DNA from: JANYCG01 sp031365665
Lineage (GTDB): Bacteria > Pseudomonadota > Gammaproteobacteria > Burkholderiales > Burkholderiaceae_C
Direction: 5' to 3'
DNA length: 64,000 nucleotides
Assembly (NCBI GenBank): GCA_031365665.1
Contig: JANLYO010000195.1
Location: 6,404-70,403, forward strand
Shown here: positions 17,022 to 25,611 of the stretch, one piece after another
Layout of the letters: each line of letters begins with the position of its first letter
Numbering within the stretch: position 1 is the first letter of the stretch
Notes under the pieces: generated by a model
Seen by the model: only the letters and a program-made list of their open reading frames with translations
Database searches by the model: none
Told to the model about the DNA's origin: nothing
Translations under genes and position numbers: made by a program

Positions 17022-18206
17022 ATGCTCATCACCAACCTGCTTGCCCAGATCGCTTTTGGGCTGATCGCCATGACCCTCTGCCTGCCTTCCATGCAGGAAT
17101 GGGGGGCCGTGTTTGGCGAAACCCAGGCGCGGGTGCAGCTGACCTTCAGCGGCTTTGTGGTGGCGTTTGGCGTGTTCCAGCTGGTCCATGGCCCGCTGTC
17201 AGACCGCTTTGGCCGCAAGGGGGTGTTGATGGCAGGGATGGCACTGGCTGCGCTGGGCTCGCTGCTGGCGGCGCTGTCCACCAGCCTGGACGCGCTGATT
17301 GCCGCGCGCTTTCTGCAAGGGGCCGGCTGCGCGGCGGGCATGGTGGTAGGCCGCTCCATGGTGCAAGACCAGTTCGAGGGCCCGGAGCGCACCAAGATCA
17401 TGGCCTACATCGGCATGGCCATGGGCCTGTCGCCGCCGCTGGCCGCCGTGGTGGGCGGGCAATTGCATGTGCGCCTGGGCTGGCAGGCCAACTTTGTGCT
17501 GATGCTGGCGCTGGCGCTGCTGATGCTGGTGGCCGCATGGCGGCTGGTGCCCGGCCGCAGTGGCGCGCAGCAGGCCAGCGGCCATTGGCTGGGCGCCATG
17601 CTCTCGGCCTACGCCACGCTGCTGCGCAACAGGCCCCTGGTGCTGTACGTGCTGATTTTGTGCATGACTTCCGCGGCGTTTTATGTGTTCCTGGCCGGTG
17701 CGCCCATCGTGCTGCGCAGCTACGGCGTGGGGCCGGACGGCATTGGCTGGTACATCATGGTGGTGCCCATCGCCTACATGCTGGGCAACTACCTCACGAC
17801 CCGCCTGATCCACGGCAAGAGCGAGCGCCGGGTGATGGCCATGGGCCAGGTGTCCATCCTCTCAGGCCTGCTGCTGATGCTGGGCCTGGCGCTGCTGCAT
17901 GTGGACACGCCACTGGCGTTCACGCTGCCGCTGATGCTGCTGGGCCTGGGCCACGGCTTGCTGGTGCCACCCACGCTGGCCGGCACCGTGGGGCTGGTGC
18001 CTGCGCTGGCGGGCTCGGCGGCGGCGCTGGCGGGCCTGATGCAGCAGCTGATGGGGGCGCTGGGCGGCTACCTGGTGGGCCTGGTGCCGCACCAGGGTTC
18101 GCGCAACGTGGGTTTGCTGATGCTGGGCTTCACGCTGTGCGCGCTGGCCGCGCACCTGGCGCTGCGGCACCGGCAGTTGCAGATGCAGGTGCGCGCGCCA
18201 CAATAG
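17022..18206 (+). CDS. Bcr/CflA-family multidrug efflux MFS transporter
   Basis: 394-residue proton-coupled exporter of the major facilitator superfamily with twelve predicted membrane helices. Family markers are the loop 2-3 motif GPLSDRFGRKGVLMAG near residue 55-70 and the motif C-like FLQGAGCAAGMVVGRSMVQD in helix 4-5. ATG 17022 immediately precedes helix 1 (MLITNLLAQIAFGLIAMTLCLP). It lies just outside the IS element, 80 bases from its right end. Substrates (bicyclomycin, chloramphenicol and sulfonamides for relatives) are not predictable. Confidence 0.88.
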   Translation: MLITNLLAQIAFGLIAMTLCLPSMQEWGAVFGETQARVQLTFSGFVVAFGVFQLVHGPLSDRFGRKGVLMAGMALAALGSLLAALSTSLDALIAARFLQGAGCAAGMVVGRSMVQDQFEGPERTKIMAYIGMAMGLSPPLAAVVGGQLHVRLGWQANFVLMLALALLMLVAAWRLVPGRSGAQQASGHWLGAMLSAYATLLRNRPLVLYVLILCMTSAAFYVFLAGAPIVLRSYGVGPDGIGWYIMVVPIAYMLGNYLTTRLIHGKSERRVMAMGQVSILSGLLLMLGLALLHVDTPLAFTLPLMLLGLGHGLLVPPTLAGTVGLVPALAGSAAALAGLMQQLMGALGGYLVGLVPHQGSRNVGLLMLGFTLCALAAHLALRHRQLQMQVRAPQ

Positions 18207-18243
18207 TTCTGGATTTTCTGCAAACAGCCATGGAGCCACCGGT

Positions 18244-18625
18244 ATGAGCGACACCCCCGACTACAGGCCACCCACCGTCTGGACTTCGGACAAGGCCAAC
18301 GGTGGCCGCTTTGCCGACCAAGATGCGATACCCCATCGACCGCTTTGCCATGGAAGTCAAGCGCCAGATGGACGTGCTGGACCGCCGCCTGGCAGAGAGC
18401 GCTTACCTGGCGGGTGACGACTACACCATTGCCGACATGGCGGTCTGGGCCTGGTACGGCCTGCTGGCCAAGGGCCAGGCCTACGAAGCCGGGGAGTTTT
18501 TGCAAGTGCAGAGCTACACCCACGTGCAGCGGGGCCGCATGGTGAACCGCATCTCGGGCAAACCAGGAAGCCAATTGCCCGAACGGCATGACGCCAGCGA
18601 CTTTGACGGCCTGGGCAAGCAGTGA
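18244..18625 (+). pseudogene. Glutathione S-transferase (YghU-like) remnant with internal deletions
   Basis: The first 24 codons (MSDTPDYRPPTVWTSDKANGG) match the N-terminus of YghU-type glutathione transferases. Then the sequence jumps, at a GCCGACC junction near 18312, to the family's C-terminal part in another frame: PTKMRYPIDRFAMEVKRQMD, then AGDDYTIADMAVWAWYG. About 150 residues including the GSH-binding domain are missing. A second, in-frame loss removes roughly twelve residues between THVQR and GRMVNR. The end ERHDASDFDGLGKQ is preserved. A functional enzyme is impossible. Confidence 0.8.
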
Positions 18626-18678
18626 TCACCTTGCAGGCCAGGCGGGATTTCACTGCATAGCTTGTACCTTCATCGAGA

Positions 18679-18981
18679 CTACGCCACTTCTGGAAATCTG
18701 CTTTCCCGTTGATGGCGAATTCGCAGCACCACGATGTCGCCGCCCGGTGCATAGCGGTAGCGCGCAACATAGCCCAAAGCACCAAACTTGATCACCAGTT
18801 CCCGGTGGTACGGCATGTCTGCAACGGGCCTGTGGCCTTCAGGATTGCTCTTGATGCGCTTGAGGCCTTCACGAATGGCTTTCGCCGCTTTTTCTGAAGC
18901 AGCAGGACTTTTCTCTCGCAGAAACTGCCGCAACCGCTCCAAATCCTGCAACGCCAGCCGCGATGCAATCAGACGTGGCAT
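18679..18981 (-). CDS. parE: ParE/RelE-superfamily toxin
   Basis: 100-residue toxin; family members poison gyrase (ParE) or cleave mRNA on ribosomes (RelE). It shows LALQDLERLRQFLREKSP, a RIKSNPEGHRPVADMPYHRELVIKF segment and the ending YVARYRYAPGGDIVVLRIRHQRE, characteristic of ParE/RelE folds. ATG 18981 is chosen because it begins the conserved MPRLIASRLALQDL strand and lies one base after the antitoxin stop; longer in-frame starts overlap the antitoxin gene entirely. ParE versus RelE activity is not distinguishable here. Confidence 0.85.
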   Translation of the reverse strand: MPRLIASRLALQDLERLRQFLREKSPAASEKAAKAIREGLKRIKSNPEGHRPVADMPYHRELVIKFGALGYVARYRYAPGGDIVVLRIRHQRESRFPEVA

Positions 18982-18982
18982 G

Positions 18983-19276
18983 TCAGTTGTGGGAAGAAGG
19001 CATTGGCCGCTCGTCCGGTGTGCCCCAGGTCGCAAGCCAGTCATCCAGCTCGTCATGGGTAGCATGAAGACCCGTTGCCTGGTAGTCCTTCCAGGCCAGT
19101 ACCGCTTCCTGGTTCCACTTCAACACGGCTTCTGTTTGCGTTATGTACTGTTCTATGGCCTCTAGCGCCAGCGCATGCGACGAGCGTTTTTGAACCGTGG
19201 CAATGCCGTTGAGCCGCTTGCGCACATTGACGTCCAGTCTGATGGACATGGGGGATGTGGTGGTTGAAGCAGCCAT
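18983..19276 (-). CDS. parD: ParD/CopG-like ribbon-helix-helix antitoxin
   Basis: 97-residue antitoxin. The RHH domain is SIRLDVNVRKRLNGIATVQKRSSHALALEAIEQYI (about residues 11-45), followed by a Trp-rich toxin-binding tail (WNQEAVLAWKDYQATG, then DDWLATWG). The stop codon is separated from the toxin ATG by a single base. A promoter with a small palindrome over its -10 lies just upstream, consistent with autorepression. Confidence 0.85.
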   Translation of the reverse strand: MAASTTTSPMSIRLDVNVRKRLNGIATVQKRSSHALALEAIEQYITQTEAVLKWNQEAVLAWKDYQATGLHATHDELDDWLATWGTPDERPMPSSHN

Positions 19277-19306
19277 GGCGTTCCCAGAAACCGGTTTGTA
19301 TTACTT

Positions 19307-19336
19307 AGTATAGCAACTCACTACAACACACGTCAA
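19307..19336 (-). promoter_or_regulatory. Promoter and possible operator of parDE
   Basis: On the minus strand TTGACG (19336-19331) and TATACT (19312-19307) are 18 bases apart. The 9-bp palindrome TACTTAGTA (19302-19310) overlaps the -10 box, a natural place for RHH antitoxin binding. Transcription would begin near 19300, about 25 bases before the antitoxin ATG. Confidence 0.6.
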
Positions 19337-19362
19337 GCCACCGCTTAACCCGGCAGAGCGCA

Positions 19363-20475
19363 CTACGGTCGATACCAAGCCCTGTTCTCAAACGGCACCC
19401 CAAACTCAAACTTCTCCCCCACACGCGGCGTGACCAACTGCACGCCTTGTTTGGCAGCGGCGGCCACGGTGCGCACTACGGGCTCGGCCCAGGCGTGGTA
19501 GGCCAGGTTGAAGGTGGCCCAGTGCACGGGCAGCATCGTGGTGGCGCCCAGGTCCTTGTGCGCCTGCACGGCGGACTCGGGGTTCATGTGGATGTCGAGC
19601 CAGGTGTCGCCATATGCGCCCACTTTGATCAAGGCCAGCTCGGGCGCGCCCAATCGCTCGCGTATCTGCTTGAAGTGGCCGGCGTAACCGGTGTCGCCGC
19701 TGTAATAGGCTGAATGGCTGGGGCCTTTGAGCATCCACGACGACCACAAGGTCGAGTTGTCCATGCTCTTGCGGCCTGAATAATGCCGGGCGGGTGTGCA
19801 GTGGATCACCACGCCTTGGATGCTGGCTTGTTCCCACCAGTCCATTTCATGGATTTGCGCAGGCGGCACGCTCCAGCGCTGCAGGTGTGCGCCGATGCCC
19901 AGGCCTACATAAAAATGCGTGCCGCCCTTGGCCAATTGCTGGATGCTGCCCATGTCGAGGTGGTCGAAATGGTCGTGGGTGATGACAACCGCATCGATAT
20001 TTGTCCACTCGGGCAAAGGCAGTGGCGGCGGGTGCAGGCGCGCCGGGCCAAGAAACTGGAACGGCGAGGTACGTTGCAAAAACACCGGATCCGTCAAAAT
20101 TCGCACGCCATCAATTTCAAGCAACACACTGGCATGGCCCAGCCACCAGGCACGCAGGCCGGACCCCGGTGCTTTGGCCAAGTCGGCGGCAGATATTTTT
20201 AGCACGGGCACTTCAAACGTGGGTTCCCGCACCTGCTCGCCCAAGTAGGCCTTCAGTTCACCCAGCATCGACATATCGCTGGCATAAGGCGGTGTGTTTT
20301 CAAAACGCCCGTTGATGAATTGTGGGGACTGGCGCATGCGCTCCAGCCGCGCGCCTTCTGCCACGCCGCCAAAGCTGGGCAACTTGAAGACCAGCCAGGA
20401 CGCCACTGCCAGCAATACCGCCAGCAAGGCTGCCAGTGCCAAAACGATCTTGCCAAGGGTTTTGAGGCGTTTCAT
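19363..20475 (-). CDS. Membrane-anchored metallo-beta-lactamase-fold hydrolase (NAPE-PLD/UlaG-like)
   Basis: 370-residue Zn-dependent hydrolase. An N-terminal membrane segment (IVLALAALLAVLLAVASWLVF, residues 10-30) tethers it or acts as signal anchor. The metal-binding motif THDHFDHLD is at residues 166-174 (H167, H169, D171, H172), with further ligands in PARHYSGR, YYSGDTGY and LPVHWATFN. Such proteins resemble N-acylphosphatidylethanolamine phospholipase D and UlaG lactonases, so a lipid or lactone substrate is plausible. It is monocistronic and diverges from the oxygenase operon that begins at 20622. Confidence 0.85.
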   Translation of the reverse strand: MKRLKTLGKIVLALAALLAVLLAVASWLVFKLPSFGGVAEGARLERMRQSPQFINGRFENTPPYASDMSMLGELKAYLGEQVREPTFEVPVLKISAADLAKAPGSGLRAWWLGHASVLLEIDGVRILTDPVFLQRTSPFQFLGPARLHPPPLPLPEWTNIDAVVITHDHFDHLDMGSIQQLAKGGTHFYVGLGIGAHLQRWSVPPAQIHEMDWWEQASIQGVVIHCTPARHYSGRKSMDNSTLWSSWMLKGPSHSAYYSGDTGYAGHFKQIRERLGAPELALIKVGAYGDTWLDIHMNPESAVQAHKDLGATTMLPVHWATFNLAYHAWAEPVVRTVAAAAKQGVQLVTPRVGEKFEFGVPFENRAWYRP

Positions 20476-20621
20476 AGGTGAACTCCAGGGGTCATCCAGG
20501 AGACTCGGCTAGGAGCTCTCATTCTGGTCAAAATGCCAAGGCTGGACTAACATGGTATCCCCGAGGCAAGTTGCCCTCAGTCGCATAGGCTGCGACACAC
20601 GGTTGATGATTGGAGAACAGC

Positions 20622-22097
20622 ATGGGCACCAGCGACAGCAACGTATTCAATGAAGTTCCGGTTTTAACCGGCGGGTTTGCGCCGATTGCGCAAGACACAG
20701 CACAGGCCGGATGGCTTGACCTGACAGACTTTGAAGGCGAGATCCCCAAAGACCTGACCGGCATGCACGTGCGCAACGGGCCGAACCGCCGCTTTGAAGC
20801 CCCTGGGCGTTACCACTGGTTTGATGGTGATGGCATGTTGCACGCGGTGCGTTTTGAAGGTGGCCGTGCGCAGTACCTGAGCCGCTGGATCGAAACCGAC
20901 AGCCTGAAAGAAGAGCTCAGCGCCGGCAGCGCGCTGTGGCAGGGCATCAAAGATCCGCCGCGCAAAGACCGGCCCGACATGCCCGTCAAAGACACCTCGA
21001 ACACCGACGTGAAGTATTACGCCGGCCAATTCATTTCCATGTGGTACTTGGGCGGCGCGGTATACCAGTCCAGCCCCACAGACTTGGCCACCACCGGCAA
21101 ACTCGAACTCGATGTGCGCCTTAAGGGCTTGCCCATCTCGGCGCACTCCAAGGTAGACGAACGCACCGGCGAGTTTTTGTTTTTTGCCTACGGCAAAGAA
21201 GCGCCCTACATGCACTACGGCGTGATGGACCGTTTTGGCAAACTCCAAACCTTCATTCCCGTGCAACTGCCAGGGCCGCGCCTGCCGCACGACATGGCGA
21301 TCACGCCCAACTACTCAATCTTGCACGATCTGCCCCTGTTTTACGACATGGACGCCTTCGCCGCTGGACGCCACAAACTCAAGTTCCACCACACCCTGCC
21401 CTCGCGCTTTGGTGTGGTGCCGCGCCATGGCACGCCCGATCAAATCCGCTGGTTTGAAGCCAGCCCCTGCTACATGTACCACGTCTCCAATTCGTGGGAA
21501 GAAGACGATGGCCAGGGCGGCGTTGAGATCGTGATGACGGGCACGCCGTTCCGCCTGCCGACCGATGTGCGCGGGGCGCTGGATGTGGACCGTTTCCCCA
21601 AAATGCTGGCCAACCTCGAACATGACTTCATCTTCAAGGAGTGGCGCTTTAACCTGCGCACTGGGGAGACCAAAGAACGCGTGATTGACGATATCGTGAA
21701 CCAGGAGTTTCCGGTCATCAACTCCTGGATGCAGGGCCACAAGACGCGTTACTCCTGGAACCTGCTGATGGCCCGGCTGAACCGGCCTGAAGACCCGCGT
21801 TTTTGCGGCTTCACGCGTTACGACTTGCAGGAAGACACCTGCACCAGCTACCACGGCGGCATTCATAAATGGTTCAGCGAAGCGCCGTTTGCGCCCAAAG
21901 ACAACTGGAAGAACGAAGACGACGGCTACCTGGTCGGCTTCATGTGGGACGACCTGAAACAGGCCTCTTACGTGACGGTGTTCGACGCGCACGACATCGC
22001 GCAAGGGCCGGTCTGCAAGATCAAGATGCCCACGCGGGTGCCCAATGGCTTTCACGCGACTTGGGTGAGCGGCGAGCGGCTTGCGCGGGGCTACTGA
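20622..22097 (+). CDS. Carotenoid oxygenase-family dioxygenase (lignostilbene/apocarotenoid cleavage type)
   Basis: Fe(II) dioxygenase that cleaves conjugated C=C bonds to two carbonyl products. The 491-residue protein has the family landmarks VRNGPNRRFE, YHWFDGDGMLHAV, AHSKVDERTGEFLFFAYG, LPHDMAITPNYSILHDLP and the terminal RVPNGFHATWV, which carry the four-histidine iron site. TGGAGAAC precedes ATG 20622. It is first in a packed operon with CoA ligase, hydrolase, Bug-type binding protein, flavoenzyme and thiolase, so cleavage of an alkene followed by CoA-dependent breakdown of the acid is likely. Substrate class (stilbene, phenylpropanoid or terpenoid) is not resolved. Confidence 0.9.
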   Translation: MGTSDSNVFNEVPVLTGGFAPIAQDTAQAGWLDLTDFEGEIPKDLTGMHVRNGPNRRFEAPGRYHWFDGDGMLHAVRFEGGRAQYLSRWIETDSLKEELSAGSALWQGIKDPPRKDRPDMPVKDTSNTDVKYYAGQFISMWYLGGAVYQSSPTDLATTGKLELDVRLKGLPISAHSKVDERTGEFLFFAYGKEAPYMHYGVMDRFGKLQTFIPVQLPGPRLPHDMAITPNYSILHDLPLFYDMDAFAAGRHKLKFHHTLPSRFGVVPRHGTPDQIRWFEASPCYMYHVSNSWEEDDGQGGVEIVMTGTPFRLPTDVRGALDVDRFPKMLANLEHDFIFKEWRFNLRTGETKERVIDDIVNQEFPVINSWMQGHKTRYSWNLLMARLNRPEDPRFCGFTRYDLQEDTCTSYHGGIHKWFSEAPFAPKDNWKNEDDGYLVGFMWDDLKQASYVTVFDAHDIAQGPVCKIKMPTRVPNGFHATWVSGERLARGY

Positions 22098-22136
22098 GAT
22101 CGCCATCCAGCTCCTGGCGCCTATCCCGCTGCCTTC

Positions 22137-23879
22137 ATGATCCTGGTCTCCAGCGCCAAGATCGCCGAATACACCGCGCGCGGCTGGTGGGGCGAGCAAA
22201 GCCTGTGGGCGCTGTTTGTTCAAAATGTCCAGGCGCGCGGCCATGCCGAGGCGGTGGTGGATGCCCCGAATCGCTCAGATTTTGCGCACGGCGCACCCCG
22301 CAGGCTAACTTGGCTCCAACTGGCCGAAGAGGTCGACCAGCTTTGTCTCGTATTTTTAAAACACCGCTTGCGCCGCGACGATATCGTGGTGGTGCAGTTG
22401 CCCAACGGCGTCGAGCAGTTTGTGGTGTACCTGGCCTGCGCGCGCTTAGGGCTGGTGGTCACACCCGTGCCGGTGCAGTACCGTGAGCATGAGCTGGATC
22501 AAATCCTGGCGCTCACGCAGGCCACCGCTGCAGTCACCTTCTGCCATATCGGCAAATTGGGCCAATCACATGCGGCGGCAAGGATGTTTTGTGGGCTGCG
22601 CGCTGCCCACCCCTCGCTCCAAACTGTGTTTGCCTGGGGCGACGAAGCAGAGCTTGAATCGGCGGGCGGCGAAGTCGTCCGCATGCCCGCGCATGGCGCC
22701 ACGCCAGTCACCTCAGCCGGGCGACAGCAGCTTGCCCTCGCCGAACAAAGCGCTGCGGTGACCGCCAATGATGTGTTCTCGATCTGCTGGACCTCCGGCA
22801 CCGAAGCCGCGCCCAAAGGTGTGCCGCGCAGCCACAACGAGTGGCTGATCGTCGCGCCCAGCATCATCGAGGCGGCACGCCTGCCGCAACAGGCGCGGCT
22901 GCTGAATCCGTTTCCGTTTGTCAACATGGCGGGGCTCTCCACCGCGTTCGCGGCCTGGCTGGTATTGGGCGGCACCGTGGTGCAGCACCACCCGTTCAAC
23001 CTGCCGGTCTTTTTGCAGCAATTGCGTGATGAGTCGATTGACTACACGGTGGCCCCACCGGCGGTTTTGAACATGCTGTTGCAGAACGAGGCGCTGCTGG
23101 CAGGCATTGACTTCAAGCGCCTCTCGCGCATTGGCTCAGGCGCCGCGCCGCTGTCGGAGTGGATGGTGCGCGGTTTCGCGGAAAAACACGGGGTGCAAAT
23201 CGTCAACTATTTTGGCTCCAACGAAGGTGCCGCCCTGTCGGGCAGCGACATCGACATCCCCGACCCGGCCCTGCGCGCGCAGTATTTTCCGCGTGCCGGG
23301 GTGGACGGTTTCAACTGGAGCGTGTCAACGACTCGAAAAATCAAAACGCGCTTGGTTGATCTGGAAACCGGGTTGGACATCACACAAACTGGCCAGGCTG
23401 GCGAGCTGCGCTTCAGCGGGCCCACGGTGTTCAGCGGCTACTACAAATCGCCGGAATTGAGCCGGCGTGCATTTGATGAACAGCAGTTTTACAAAACCGG
23501 CGACCTGTTTGAAATTGCGGGTGGGCAGTTGCAGTATTACCGCTACGTTGGGCGCTCCAAAGACCTGGTGATTCGTGGCGGCGTGAATATATCGTCTGAA
23601 GAAATTGAAAACCTGCTGGCCGCTTGCCCTGGTGTGCAAGAGGCGGCCGTGGTGGGCGTGCCCGACGACACGCTCGGTGAAAGACTCTGCGCCTGCATTG
23701 TGTGCAAAGAAGGGGCGGTCGTGACGCTGCAACATATCCAGGACTTTTTGCGCAACGAAAAACGCATTGCGGTTTACAAGCTGCCGGAGTATGTGTTGGC
23801 GCTGAATGCCTTGCCACGCAACCCGGTGGGGAAGATTCTCAAACGCGATTTGCGCCAATTGGCAAAGGGCCTCGCATGA
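22137..23879 (+). CDS. Acyl-CoA synthetase (AMP-dependent ligase)
   Basis: ANL-superfamily enzyme that activates a carboxylic acid to an acyl-CoA through an acyl-adenylate. Motifs: P-loop-like WTSGTEAAPKGVPRSH from residue 218, acyl-binding and adenine region YFGSNEGAALSGSD, hinge YRYVGRSKDLVIRGGVNISSEEIE, and the catalytic-lysine segment NPVGKILKRDLR close to the end. 580 residues is normal length. It starts 39 bases after the dioxygenase gene and its TGA overlaps the next ATG (ATGA at 23876). It probably activates the acid made from the oxygenase product. Confidence 0.9.
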   Translation: MILVSSAKIAEYTARGWWGEQSLWALFVQNVQARGHAEAVVDAPNRSDFAHGAPRRLTWLQLAEEVDQLCLVFLKHRLRRDDIVVVQLPNGVEQFVVYLACARLGLVVTPVPVQYREHELDQILALTQATAAVTFCHIGKLGQSHAAARMFCGLRAAHPSLQTVFAWGDEAELESAGGEVVRMPAHGATPVTSAGRQQLALAEQSAAVTANDVFSICWTSGTEAAPKGVPRSHNEWLIVAPSIIEAARLPQQARLLNPFPFVNMAGLSTAFAAWLVLGGTVVQHHPFNLPVFLQQLRDESIDYTVAPPAVLNMLLQNEALLAGIDFKRLSRIGSGAAPLSEWMVRGFAEKHGVQIVNYFGSNEGAALSGSDIDIPDPALRAQYFPRAGVDGFNWSVSTTRKIKTRLVDLETGLDITQTGQAGELRFSGPTVFSGYYKSPELSRRAFDEQQFYKTGDLFEIAGGQLQYYRYVGRSKDLVIRGGVNISSEEIENLLAACPGVQEAAVVGVPDDTLGERLCACIVCKEGAVVTLQHIQDFLRNEKRIAVYKLPEYVLALNALPRNPVGKILKRDLRQLAKGLA

Positions 23880-24592
23880 AACCTGTGCTGTTGCTGATTC
23901 CCGGCATGTTCAATCCGCCCGAGGTGTTCGATGGCCTGCTGCCGCATCTGCACAGCGGCTTTGAAGTCCGGGTGGCCAGCGTCACCACGCAAAGCAGCAT
24001 TGCGGCGATGGCCGACGACGCCTGGGCTTTGGTCGCCGATGTGCAGCCGCCCCGGCGTCTGGTGGTTGCCGGGTATTCCATGGGTGGCTACGTGGCCTTG
24101 GCCTTGGTGCGTCACCATCTGTTGACTGCACGTCCACCCGCCACTTGGTCAATGGCCCTGCTGTTCACGGCGGGGCGCGCTGAAAGCGCCGAAGGATTGA
24201 TCGCCCGGGGAAAAACCATTGCCGCGTTGCAGCGTAACCCCGATGCGACCATCGACGCCATCACCAACATCGCCACGCACCCGAACACACCTGCGCGCGA
24301 AGAACTGCGGGAAAAGGCCAAGGCCTTGATGCTGCAGGTAGGCGCTGCGGCAGCGATTCGCCAGATCCAGGCCATCATGGCGCGTGCTGACGCCTGTGCC
24401 TGGCTGCCCGACGTGGCCGCGCGGGTGCTGGTGCTGGGCTCGCGGCATGACAAAGTGGTGCCGCCAGCATTTTCAGAAGAGCTGGCGGCGCTGGTTCCCC
24501 ATGCCGAACTCGCCTGGCTTGATGAATGCGGCCACTTTGCTCCTTTGGAGCAGCCCGAACAGGTGGCACAACAACTCAGGAGATTGGCATGA
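23876..24592 (+). CDS. Alpha/beta-fold hydrolase
   Basis: 238-residue serine hydrolase with the nucleophile elbow GYSMGG (S68), an acid in SRHDKVVPP and catalytic His in DECGHFAPLE. An oxyanion segment LLIPGMFNPPEVF lies at the N-terminus. It overlaps both neighbours by ATGA, so it is made with the CoA ligase and the binding protein. It may hydrolyse an ester or a C-C bond, or act as thioesterase, within the operon's pathway. ATG 23876 is required by the four-base overlap and leaves a full-length fold. Confidence 0.85.
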   Translation: MKPVLLLIPGMFNPPEVFDGLLPHLHSGFEVRVASVTTQSSIAAMADDAWALVADVQPPRRLVVAGYSMGGYVALALVRHHLLTARPPATWSMALLFTAGRAESAEGLIARGKTIAALQRNPDATIDAITNIATHPNTPAREELREKAKALMLQVGAAAAIRQIQAIMARADACAWLPDVAARVLVLGSRHDKVVPPAFSEELAALVPHAELAWLDECGHFAPLEQPEQVAQQLRRLA

Positions 24593-25611
24593 ACTTTTCC
24601 ATGAACGCAACGGATCCCTCGCGGCGCCGGGTGGTCAAAGGCCTGGGGCTGGGCTGGGCGCTTGGCTTGTTGCCCGCAGCGTTGCCTTCTTTGGTGCAAG
24701 CGCAGCCCGCCTTCCCCGACAAACCGGTGCGTGTGGTGGTGCCCTTCGCGCCCGGCAACACGCTGGACACCGCGCTGCGCCAGGTGGCGGAAGTCTTCAA
24801 GGCCAACACCGGGCAAGCGCTGGTGGTGGATGCCAAGCCAGGCGGCTCCGGCATCATCGCCGCGCAACACGTGATGCAGGCCGCGCCTGACGGCTACACC
24901 CTGTTGCTGGCCAACACCAGCATGTTCACCATCAACCCCCACACCTTCAGCAAGTTGCCCTACGATCCTGAAAAAAACTTCAAGCCGGTCACCAATTTTC
25001 TCGGAGCCGCGATGGTGATGGCGGTGCATGCCAGTGTGCCCGCCAATAACGTGGCCGAGTTTGTGGCCTGGACCAAGGCCAACCCCGGCAAGGTGTCTTT
25101 TGCGTCTTTCACGGCAGGCAACTCTTCGCATTTTGCCGGTGTGATATTGAACCAGCGCGCAGGGCTGGACATGACGCATGTGCCCTTCAACGGCACGCCG
25201 CCCGCCGTGCAAAACCTGGTGGGCGGGCAGGTCAACGCGGCGTTTTTGCCGCTGCTGGCCGTCAAACCGCATGTGGAGTCGGGCAAGGTCAAGCTCATTG
25301 CCATTACCAGCCCGCAACGCTCGGCATTGGCGCCCAACCTGGCGACCTTCCGGGAACAGGGTTACCCGGAGCTTGACATCTACATCTGGTCGTCGATTGC
25401 AGCGCCTGCAGGCACGCCGGATGCGATTGTCAGCAGGCTCAACACCGAGTTTGTGAAAGCCCTGCGCAGCGCCGAAATCCGCGACAAGTGGGCGGCGATG
25501 GCGTTTGAGCCCATGCCCACAACGCCCGACGAAACTGCCCGTTTTGCACAGGCTGAATCCAAACGCTGGGCTGAGGCCGTGAAGATTTCCGGCTTCAAAG
25601 CGGCGGAGTGA
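24589..25611 (+). CDS. Tripartite tricarboxylate-type periplasmic substrate-binding protein (Bug/TctC family)
   Basis: 340-residue periplasmic solute receptor. A signal with twin-arginine-like SRRRVVKGLGLGWALGLLP and LVQAQPAFP cleavage region precedes the mature family start PDKPVRVVVPFAPGNTLD. Other Bug markers are VVDAKPGGSGIIAAQHVMQAAPDGYTLL and GRTP-type VPFNGTPPAVQNLVGGQV. No TctA/TctB membrane genes are adjacent, as is common for orphan Bug proteins in Burkholderiales. In this operon it probably captures the pathway substrate or acts as a sensor. It overlaps the flanking genes by four bases on each side. Confidence 0.9.
   Translation: MNFSMNATDPSRRRVVKGLGLGWALGLLPAALPSLVQAQPAFPDKPVRVVVPFAPGNTLDTALRQVAEVFKANTGQALVVDAKPGGSGIIAAQHVMQAAPDGYTLLLANTSMFTINPHTFSKLPYDPEKNFKPVTNFLGAAMVMAVHASVPANNVAEFVAWTKANPGKVSFASFTAGNSSHFAGVILNQRAGLDMTHVPFNGTPPAVQNLVGGQVNAAFLPLLAVKPHVESGKVKLIAITSPQRSALAPNLATFREQGYPELDIYIWSSIAAPAGTPDAIVSRLNTEFVKALRSAEIRDKWAAMAFEPMPTTPDETARFAQAESKRWAEAVKISGFKAAE

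Noticed and set aside
18302..18625. Treating the 107-codon frame as a complete small glutathione transferase
   Set aside because: The N-terminal GSH-binding domain is missing, and a matching N-terminal fragment lies just upstream in a different frame.
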